DNA of 64,000 nt from Rhipidocladum racemiflorum. Taxonomy: Eukaryota; Streptophyta; Magnoliopsida; Poales; Poaceae. The stretch spans positions 8,067,001 through 8,131,000 of the forward strand of contig CM070572.1 of the NCBI GenBank assembly GCA_036346355.1, written 5' to 3'. Made by a program: the position numbers and the translations under genes. Shown here piece by piece: positions 56,557 through 64,000 of this stretch; position 1 is the stretch's first letter, and every line of letters starts with the position of its first letter. The notes beneath the pieces were generated by a model. The model made no database searches, was not told the origin of the DNA, and was given only the letters and a program-made list of their open reading frames with translations.

Positions 56557-56792
56557 CTAGTTACATGCCCGTGCATTGCTACGAAAAACAAAATTGATAA
56601 CGAAAAATAAAGATTAAAAAATAAAAAAATTATTTCACAAGATCAAACATCTATCTTTAACGCTTCGTTTCTTGCGAAAGCTGGCTAATTAAAGCAACGC
56701 TTCGTTTTTTGCGTAGGGCAATTAAGCAGGGTAATTAATGACGTGGGTAGAACTCACCACTGCCACCAACTGTTGCTTTATAATAGTAGAGA
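56557..56792 (-). mobile_element. Non-autonomous Helitron, copy C, nested in the copia LTR
   Basis: 236 bases, the same length as copy A. On the minus strand it starts TCTCTACTATTATAAAG and ends GCATGTAACTAG. It is flanked by A and T, the Helitron target. Two differences from copy A were seen (near 56735-56745). LTR sequence continues on both sides, so it inserted after the copia element. Confidence 0.88.
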
Positions 56793-57300
56793 TAGACACC
56801 TTAGTCCTAGTTGAAAAGGAATAGGAATTCTACTCCAAAAGAAAGTAGGAATTCTAAACCTATTATGATTCGTCTAGCACTTCTTATAGCACATATTTTC
56901 AAATCGTAAAAAAACAAGATATGAGTCATCATACTCAACAATCTTCATCTTGAGTCTTATCCGTAGAAATCATCGTGCTCACCCAAGAGTTCGCTCTAAG
57001 TTGGCTCCGTATTTTTCTTCTTCTTCTTCTTTTTCCTCCCATCTTTGGAAATGCCCACACCACAAGGGCTACAGGACCTTGATGAATTACTTCTGAATAA
57101 ATTCGTAAATCTCAATTTGGGATGTCGGAAACACCAACCAGATCGGAAACCTCATCCTAAACTTACTTCATAATAGGTTCTATTATGCACATTTACTGCA
57201 ATATGCTTGTTGGTGTTCGTGTTTGGCTTTTCGAACCCTCCATCTGAGAGCTCTTTCTCTGTGTAGTTTGATTAACCACACATACTATTCGTACATCTCT

Positions 57301-57903
57301 TCATGATATAGGTTTGTACTGCCGTCGAACTTTATCTGCTCGTTGGTACCACATGGTTGATCCCGTCACGTCTTCCTTCTTCCAACAGCTAACACCTTCA
57401 TCTTTGCGCCTGCTGGATTTTGTAGCCGTCTTTATAGTTACGCACATAACTACATTTGAGATATGAGCATATACCATTGACGACGTGGTTTCCTTCTCCT
57501 GGTCATGATTTTTATCAGACCTCCCAATGATCGTCATTCCTTTAGTTTTGCCTATCAATCGGTATCCTCCATTGCTCCATATACTTGTCATTATCATCTA
57601 CTCTTTGTAAGTAACTCGTACAACTCCATCTCGAAATGATACTTCATAACCTTCGAGTTCAAACAACTTCATAGATATTAAATTCTTCTTTATGCTAGGA
57701 ACACACCGGACTCTCATTAATATGTGACGTGATCCATTATACATCTCAAATGTAATTGTTTCTATATTAGTTATTGCATACTCCTTGCAATCTGCCAAGT
57801 GAATATCCATCCATGAAAAGTACCTAATTGATTGACGACAATTGCGTCTGAATAATCTTTTATTATCGTCATTGATCATGCACCATTCATCTTGTTCAAA
57901 CAC
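57301..57903 (-). pseudogene. Copia protease and following linker remnant
   Basis: Two adjacent frames (57598-57903 and 57301-57597) resemble the copia protease region and the segment before integrase: ECAI-type spacing, then VRCVPSIKKNLISMKLFELEGYEV read in pieces, then a linker. The Asp-Ser-Gly site is not recognisable. The region is decayed and the coding part stops here without integrase. Confidence 0.6.
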
Positions 57904-58408
57904 AGATACTCATTTATCATATGATCTTTCCTGTCACATAGATAGCATACAGGTGTGTCCTTACTTTTGTCTTTCTTTTTTCTTCTTGTAACTCTTGCTT
58001 TTGCTCGAAATATCTACTATAATCAAACTTGATCACCCGAGGGTGAATATTTGATGGTTTTTTTAAGGACTTTGCCTTCAATAGATATGTTATGCATATG
58101 CCTTGTTAAAGTTGAGGGTGTTTTTCCTGACGATAATATTCATCAACAAATGCTCTCGTTATGGTGGTAGAGATGATGCTAATATAACGATTTTATTATT
58201 TTTCTCAATTTTCTCATCCTCGCCAATCAGCTGCGTGATAAGCTTGTTGAAGATACTGAGATAGTCAATAAACCATATATCTTCCTCCATGTACAACCTA
58301 TACAGTTGTCACTTCAACACCCACTAATTTATCGGCGACTTTACCATATACAATTCTTCTATAATTTCTTTGGTGAATTCTTTTTGATCACTGAGTACTT
58401 TTATATAG

Positions 58409-58717
58409 TCAGAGACATAAACGGATTGTATTGACAGCATTCTGCTCCATCACATTCCGATCTTCAGTGGACGTATTTTCTGGTTTATCCCCTTCAAGAG
58501 CAGCGATTAAATCTTGTTGGGCAAGGACATTCTTCACCACACATTGTCTCATGCTAAAATTTGCTCTAACTTCATATTTCTCTGGTTGATTCCATATTGT
58601 CGACATCGATATTGATTTTGTGTCACCTAACGTTTTACCTAGCTTCTCACAAATCAAATTATTCTGGGCTTTGCTCTGATACCACTTTTTTATAATATGA
58701 TACCCCCTCTTATGCAC
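58409..58717 (-). pseudogene. Copia Gag N-terminal remnant
   Basis: The frame contains the typical copia Gag start pattern FSMRQCVVKNVLAQQDLIAAL, with GDKPE following, as in the UBN2-type Gag of plant copia elements. It lies about 100-150 bases from the primer-binding site, as expected. It ends early and connects to nothing intact. Confidence 0.6.
58673..58684 (-). other. tRNA-Met primer-binding site of the copia element
   Basis: The minus strand reads TGGTATCAGAGC, an exact match to the common tRNA-Met primer-binding sequence of copia elements. It is separated from the LTR end by 13 bases. Confidence 0.8.
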
Positions 58718-59233
58718 AATAGCCTCTAGATTAGACTAGAGTTTTATGAGACACGGCACGAATGTGTATAGTCTCAAGAACAAAGAAGATAAATCTCGTA
58801 AAGAGAACCAAAATAATGATGTTGAAGTAATCACGATGAGATATAAAAGATTTGACGAAGACAATCGCAAATTTTTTAAGTTAACTTCAAAAGAGTGTAA
58901 GTGATTGTTGATCTCTCACAAGTCACAACCCCTCGAACCTTTTAGGATTCTCAGATCTTTGCCCTGTACAAGAATCAATGCTAAAAATAACTTAGCCTCT
59001 AATCATCTTGTGCATCTCTTACTTTAGATGAGTTAGTTTGTGGCTTCTTGGTTGCTTTGATCTACCCTATGGATTTATACAAACCCCTTAGTCCTACTCT
59101 AAATAAGTAGGAATCCTAAATTCCTAGTCCAAAACACAGCAGTAATCTTAATACTATTTAAATTCATCTACTATTTTTTTATAGCACAACTTTTTAAATC
59201 CTAAAGAATAAATATGAGTCATCCTACTCATCA

Positions 59234-59880
59234 GAGAGAAGAAAATAAAAAGAGAAAAAGTCGCTCACTAGATGTACTTGATCCAAGTACAGTACCGGTC
59301 CAACAACCGTTTGAGCCCGCCCGCCCTTAGACAGTCCACCATCATTCAAGCTTTCGAGCCATGCATGCCACAATATGCGCCGCTAGGCCAACGCTCAGTT
59401 GACAGTCGACACCGCGCAGCAACCAGACTAACAAAAACGCATTGGTCGGAGCTTCCTAAAAAAGCCCAAAAGCACAGCCACGCGCTACAGCGTGAGAGGT
59501 CAATTCGAAATCGGCACTCCTCCGTAGCAGCAGCACAAGTAACCGAAAAGGGCGGCGGAGGCGGCAGCAGCAGCAGCAGCAAGCTCGCGGATTGTTCAAA
59601 CCCACGGACTCGTGCGGTTACCGCGTCCTCGGCGACACAAGGCAGAGCTCGCCGCTCCCCTTTTCCAAAAATCTGAACAACACGCAAGCGAAAATTCGTC
59701 TATCCGGCCGGCTTTTATTCCACGTGACAGCTCGGCAGCTCATCTTCCCCATCACCTGCGCGATCGAGGAAAAGTCTGAAACGCCGCCCAAGCGAGACAG
59801 AGAGCAACGTAAGCCGCCGCGTCAAAATCAGACGCCGTCTGTTGGTTCATGCGCTCGCTCGCGTCGCGTGGGCCTTTTTC
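59234..59880. promoter_or_regulatory. Probable upstream region of the F-box/Kelch gene
   Basis: Between the copia LTR and the GC-rich leader. A CAG-rich stretch at 59565-59582 and rising GC content precede the leader. Several long overlapping frames on both strands are side effects of composition. No unique TATA box was assigned. Confidence 0.35.
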
Positions 59881-59987
59881 CCGTTCCCATAAACTCAGCC
59901 TCCCCCGCACCGTATAACTGCGCCCCCATCGCGTCTCCTCCCCTCCGCCTCCTCCTCGCCCATAACAGCGCCTCCTCCTCGCACGCG

Positions 59988-59991
<4 letters not shown>

Positions 59992-60018
<27 letters not shown>
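59992..60018. repeat. (CT)n microsatellite in the leader of the F-box/Kelch gene
   Basis: About 13 CT units on the plus strand. Pyrimidine runs are common in plant 5' leaders. Confidence 0.95.
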
Positions 60019-60374
60019 CTCGAGCCGCATCCCACCGGCCAGCCTCCGCCGCGGCAGCACGTCCCACCCCACCTCCGCTCGCCCCGTCCGGTTCCTCCTT
60101 GCCCGCTCCCTCCCTGATCCCGTCGGCGTCCCACGGCGCCCGGGGCAGTGGCCTTGCCGACCACCGGCGAGGAGCTCCGGGTGTCTCCGTCTGCCCGGTT
60201 TCGCTCGCCGCCGAGTGCGGCCGTGTCCGCGACCTGCGACGGCGGCGGGGGCGAGCCGCGGGAGGAAGCGCCTTGTCGCCGCGCGGACGGGCACGGCTTG
60301 AGGTGCGATTGTTGGCCGAGCGGCCGGTGTATTGTTGAATCCAGCCTTGTTCTTGATTGTTGCCTGAATACGTT

Positions 60375-60398
60375 TTCTTCTTCTTCTTCTTCTTCTTC
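60375..60398. repeat. (TTC)n microsatellite
   Basis: Eight TTC units within the transcribed upstream region of the F-box/Kelch gene. Confidence 0.95.
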
Positions 60399-61348
60399 GA
60401 ATCGTTCACTATTGGTTCTTTTTAATGGGCGACTGGGAAAGATTAATCTGTTGGATGAGCAGCCGGTAGGTAGTGCTGGGCTGCTGGATAAAGCCAGTTC
60501 AAGAGTCTAAATATAAGAAGCTGTAAGTTCAAGTGGAGCACAATTTTGTTGGGTAATAGCATCGGTGAGGACGCAACTGTGCAGATTTGCCACCCTTAAT
60601 TTCAAGTATAGAAAAGTAGTATTATCATTTATCTAGAGTAAGAATAGTTTTTAATAAATCATATTTTTGCTACTCCACAAGATCTTTTTCCCTACATCCT
60701 GTTAGACATGTTAAGTTTTATTTACTGCACGGTAAGAATCAACATTAGCTATCCTCCTTTCTAAGTTATGAATATTTCTATTCATGCTGATAATTATTCT
60801 CGCAGCTGTACCAAAATGGTAAATCGCTATAAAATTCACCAGTCATCCAGAAGCTCATATGTATGGACTTAGGACAAACTTGGAATACCAGTTCTTATAG
60901 TTCAGCAGCAAGAAGCATGTTCACATAGATATGACGCGTGTTAGCCCAGGTGTAAATTTCTTTGTTTTAATAACTGTTTGTAATATATTTTTAAAAAAGC
61001 TGTTTGTAATATTAACCGTTTGAATTTTCTATTGAAAATGAATTGTACGGTTGCAGTAAATTCTTAATATGCATCTTTGGAGGCTTCGGGACAGCAAAGT
61101 AGTTCAAAGTTCTTTACAAATCGATCTATTTCCACATACAAGCAAGGTAGTCCTTTTTTTATTTGCGTGTTGTTTGCGGCGGGTTTTGCTTTTAGTTCTG
61201 AGTTATATGTGTTTTGTGTGGATTTAGAGTCGTTTGAGTACATGCCCATATCAGTTGAAGGGGCCAAGTTTAGAAATTTGCGCGTTTTGGGCCTTCTCTC
61301 AACTTGTTTTTCTTTCAGTATGGTGGACTAAGTTAGGTTTCGGGTGGG

Positions 61349-62056
61349 TGTTGACGCCAAAAATGTGATACAGGGTTGATCGTAGTCAACACACGCAAAC
61401 ACCGAATTTAATTTTTTGGGTGCGAGCGTGCCAGCCGATTTAATCTTGCAATCTGCAAGAGGGTGATATGTAAATTAGTCGGCCATTAAACCGATCTAAT
61501 ATTTAAAAGTAGATCGAGTCTATCGGCTCGTCCTAGCCAATTTAGACAAAAGTAACCGATAGATCTAATCAATTTGATTTAGTTGACCAGATGGGGTAAA
61601 GGTGGTTCTTTCCCGAAGAAAGCGATGTGCAACAAAATCAAATAAAAAGCAAACTTGATTTAGCGTAAGTCGACAGAATCAATAATCGGCGATGCGCAAC
61701 TTTTATTGATTGAGAACAATTACAGAAAAGGATTACAAGTCTAAAAACTACTCCTAGTCGATGAAAAGTAAAGTAAAAGTAAGACAAGTTTGGTTGATTG
61801 TGTGTTGGTTGATGATGTTTCCGATGTCGTCGTCTTCTTTATTAGCATCAAGTCCGATCGTGTCCTTCAAGGTCTCCTGAACTGCCCGTATTGGCCTCAA
61901 TTTCATCCGATATTTTTCATTTAAGATCATCATCGATTATAATCCGATAAGAACATATCGGCTTATGACCATTAAATCCAATATGTTCCTTAACAAATCG
62001 ATTATACCAAATCAATTCTAACCAAATCGGCTATATGCCAAATTTGGGTGTCAACA
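61349..62056 (-). mobile_element. Solo LTR of a Tat-lineage relative, TSD gtggg
   Basis: 708 bases with inverted ends TGTTGAC...GTCAACA, flanked by identical five-base repeats gtggg (61344-61348 and 62057-62061). It shares the words ATCGGCGATGCGCAAC, GATGTGCAACAAAA and a TTTGGTGT/CAACA-type end with the LTRs of the complete Tat element at 42867-52913. It is therefore a related family in the same orientation. It lies in the leader intron of the F-box/Kelch gene. Confidence 0.9.
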
Positions 62057-62509
62057 GTGGGCTTCGTCTTCCAATGACATGTTACAAACGTGTTACTGGT
62101 GGATTCTTAGATTGTATCCTTAGGTTGGTTTGGAGATTTTGGATTTTTTTGGCTCACGTATTGATGTGTTATGGTTCGATGTAGTTCCATGTCATGGTCA
62201 TGTTATCCACGTGAGTAATCAGCAATTTTCTATTAAATCCCTGCTGTTTTGTAAATTTTGCAATCAATATGTACCATTTACCTGAACTTTTAATGTTCGT
62301 AAGTGTTTGTAGTTTTGTTAGGCTTTTCCTGGATTGAAATCATATGCATCCTTGTTTGATTGATTGAGCTGCGTGAAGCTTGGAAATCTCTTGCAACTTT
62401 CGGTTATGTACAAAAATGCGATCTTCTGCTGCTATTTGCATAGCTACAATAATACTCTTATTTGAGTAGAATTCCTGGTGACATGGTTTGAATCTCTTGC
62501 AGGTTCAAG

Positions 62510-62557
62510 ATGCGTACAGAGGGTCGGGGTATTGTGTATAGGTTCCCTATCAATTGA
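62510..62557 (+). CDS. Upstream ORF (15 codons plus stop) in the F-box/Kelch leader
   Basis: ATG at 62510 opens a 15-residue frame (MRTEGRGIVYRFPIN) ending in TGA at 62557, 24 bases before the main start codon. It lies in the leader exon after the acceptor at 62502, so it should be in the mature mRNA if that acceptor is used. Such short ORFs often lower translation of the main frame; whether this one does is unknown. Confidence 0.45.
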   Translation: MRTEGRGIVYRFPIN

Positions 62558-62581
62558 GATATCGTTGTAGATTCTGACGGA

Positions 62582-63862
62582 ATGTTGGAGGGTCAATCTT
62601 GCCTGATCTCAAGGTCGCTGCCTAGCTCCTGCGAGCAGGAATCCAGATTAGCTTACATGACTTACCACCTCCTCGAGATCACGAGGACTAAGCGCCCGCC
62701 TGGGGCCATGAGTATTGAGCACGATGAGGTTGCTGCAGTGGCATTGCTGACAAAGCGGCCCAAGTGTGAGGACAACCACGAGGATGAGCTGTTGGACTGT
62801 CAAGGCAGTAATGATCAGGGCTACTCCGATTCAAACACCCTGATAAGCTCTATTGGCCGGGACAACTCAATCAATTGCCTTGCCCGTTGCTCTCGGTCTG
62901 ATTATGGTTCCATTGCATCACTCAGCCGGAGCTTCCGCTCGCTTGTCCGTGGTGGTGAACTGTATAAGGAACGGCGGAAGTTGGGGATTGCAGAACACTG
63001 GGTCTATTTCTCCTGCAATGTGCAGGAGTGGGAGGCGTATGACCCCTACTGTTCGCGGTGGATGACGCTTCCAAGGATGCCACCTAACGAGTGTTTCATG
63101 TGCTCTGACAAAGAGTCACTGGCTGTGGGCACTGAACTTCTGGTGTTTGGCAAGGAGATTCTTGCACATATTGTTTTGAGCTATAACATTCTGACGAACT
63201 CGTGGTCACGCGGTGTTGAAATGAATGCTCCTAGATGTTTGTTTGGATCAGCTAGTTTCGGAGAGAAGGCAATTATAGCTGGTGGCATGGATGCTCACGG
63301 GCGTGTGCTTAAGTCTGCCGAGCTGTATAACTCCGAAACAAAGAGATGGATAACACTTCCAAGCATGAACAAGGCTAGGCGAATGTGTTCTGGAGTCTTT
63401 ATGGATGGCAAGTTCTATGTTATTGGGGGAATGGCCAGTAACACAGAGGTGCTGACCTGCGGAGAAGAGTATGATCTAGATAAGGGTACCTGGAGGGTGA
63501 TAGAGAACATGTCAGAGGGACTCAATGGTGCAAGTGGTGCTCCTCCCCTTGTTGCTGTTGTCAAAAATGAGTTGTATGCTGCGCAATATGCAGGAAAACT
63601 AGTAAGAAAGTATAATAAAAAGGATAACGCATGGACAACACTGGGAGAGTTACCAGAGCGGCCAGAAGCTGTGAATGGCTGGGGTATTGCATTCCGGGGA
63701 TGTGGAGAGCGGCTCTTGGTGATTGGTGGACCAAGAGTGCTGGGTGGTGGGATGATTGAGCTCCATTCGTGGATCCCAAGGGAGGGGCTCTTGCAATGGA
63801 ACATGATCGGAAGCAAACCGTCTGGTAACTTTGTTTATAACTGTGCTGTCATGGGGTGCTGA
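62582..63862 (+). CDS. F-box/Kelch-repeat protein, SKIP11-like
   Basis: A complete 426-residue frame in a single coding exon. The N terminus MLEGQSCLISRSLPSSCEQE is typical of the SKIP11/At1g74510-type F-box/Kelch group, which fixes the start. A degenerate F-box covers about residues 86-131 (LISSIGRDNSINCLARCSRS, then IASLSRSFRSLVRGGELYKERR) and should bind the SKP1 (ASK) subunit of an SCF ubiquitin ligase. Kelch repeats follow from about 180 to 400, with GG-containing blades (IIAGGMDAHGRVLKSAELYN, then YVIGGMASNTEV, then LLVIGGPRVLGG) forming a propeller that selects a substrate. The protein ends SGNFVYNCAVMGC. Substrate and pathway cannot be told from sequence. The rest of the window (63863-64000) is 3' flank. 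Confidence 0.92.
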   Translation: MLEGQSCLISRSLPSSCEQESRLAYMTYHLLEITRTKRPPGAMSIEHDEVAAVALLTKRPKCEDNHEDELLDCQGSNDQGYSDSNTLISSIGRDNSINCLARCSRSDYGSIASLSRSFRSLVRGGELYKERRKLGIAEHWVYFSCNVQEWEAYDPYCSRWMTLPRMPPNECFMCSDKESLAVGTELLVFGKEILAHIVLSYNILTNSWSRGVEMNAPRCLFGSASFGEKAIIAGGMDAHGRVLKSAELYNSETKRWITLPSMNKARRMCSGVFMDGKFYVIGGMASNTEVLTCGEEYDLDKGTWRVIENMSEGLNGASGAPPLVAVVKNELYAAQYAGKLVRKYNKKDNAWTTLGELPERPEAVNGWGIAFRGCGERLLVIGGPRVLGGGMIELHSWIPREGLLQWNMIGSKPSGNFVYNCAVMGC

Positions 63863-64000
63863 TTTGTGTGCCAAACACCTGTCAAACATACTGTGACCAA
63901 GAAAGATTTGTGATATTGGTTTCCCAAATGGCAGAAAGCACTGATTCTTCCTGATGGGTAATCTCTGCCTTTTTTTTTTCTTTTGACATCTCAAATTTTA

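Larger units (their letters stand above)
56181..59233 (-). mobile_element. Old Ty1/copia retrotransposon with two diverged LTRs
   Basis: Right LTR 58698-59233 (minus strand TGATGAGTAGG...GGGGTATCA). The left LTR, about 56181-56940, ends GAGTCATCATACTCAACA and is interrupted by Helitron copy C. The two share long runs of similarity but are clearly diverged, so the element is old. The interior is short: Gag and protease remnants are present, while integrase and reverse transcriptase were not found. The left LTR edge is approximate and no target duplication was confirmed. Confidence 0.75.
59881..62581 (+). other. 5' untranslated leader and leader intron(s) of the F-box/Kelch gene
   Basis: The GC-rich 59900-60300 segment with a CT run (59992-60018) looks like a transcribed 5' leader. 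A clear intron acceptor CTCTTGCAG ends at 62502, so leader sequence 62503-62581 precedes the start codon. The matching donor is uncertain; a GAG|GTGCGA site at about 60303 is one candidate. The intron would contain the TTC microsatellite (60375-60398) and the solo LTR 61349-62056. Confidence 0.45.

Noticed and set aside
58673..58684. tRNA-like string TGGTATCAGAGC as part of a tRNA gene
   Set aside because: It is only the retrotransposon primer-binding site; no cloverleaf can be formed around it.
59592..60409. Overlapping frames of 120-248 aa on both strands in the GC-rich leader
   Set aside because: Low-complexity Arg/Ser/Ala peptides, open on both strands, spanning a CT microsatellite; consistent with an untranslated leader.

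Overview
The window is nuclear DNA of a flowering plant, almost certainly a grass (Poaceae). Evidence: GT-AG intron-split nuclear genes, GC-rich first exons, very high transposon content, tiny Helitrons with the TCTCTACTATTATAAAG start common in grasses, SIRE-type copia LTRs beginning TGAAAGTGCATCTAGG, and a Ty3 Tat-lineage element. The species cannot be fixed from sequence alone; a panicoid grass is a guess.

Three protein-coding genes are well supported. (1) A 23-exon AAA-ATPase gene on the minus strand (coding 5919-17284, predicted 965 aa) with an Arg-rich, mitochondrial-type N terminus and a C-terminal ATAD1/Msp1-like AAA domain. (2) An intronless glutaredoxin-like gene on the plus strand (33625-34710, 361 aa) with an N-myristoylation motif and four C-terminal CxxC pairs. 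(3) An F-box/Kelch gene on the plus strand (62582-63862, 426 aa) of the SKIP11 type, with a long intron-containing 5' leader that holds a solo LTR and a short upstream ORF. They are independent genes with no sign of a shared pathway.

Most of the rest is transposon sequence. 0.5-3.4 kb: broken Ty3 element with one LTR. 3.4-3.7 kb: hAT-like MITE. 13.6-15.2 kb: Helitron, MITE and an RTE-type LINE end inside AAA gene introns. 19.7-20.4 kb: degenerate repeat block. 21.6-26 kb: old SIRE-like copia LTR sequence interrupted by a 1.4-kb solo LTR with a perfect 5-bp target duplication (attac). 27.7-30.7 kb: 3-kb solo LTR with target duplication atgta. 31.6-31.8 kb: CACTA terminus. 38.7-41 kb: tandem repeats and MITEs. 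42.9-52.9 kb: complete but frame-broken Ty3 Tat element with both LTRs and an antisense ORF encoding a plant-mobile-domain protein under its own TATA box. 56.2-59.2 kb: old copia element carrying a nested Helitron. 61.3-62.1 kb: solo LTR of a Tat relative with target duplication gtggg.

The most unusual signals are structural. A chain of hairpins at 23.67-25.85 kb has different stems but repeatedly the same loop, AACACAT. Five tandem hairpins at 27.3-27.5 kb keep their pairing although the stem sequences change. Palindromic arrays occur inside LTRs, and the word ATCGG/CCGAT is dispersed at high density over the whole 10-kb Tat element. Exon borders, LTR ends and target duplications were read directly from the sequence; family names rest on recognised motifs, not on searches.
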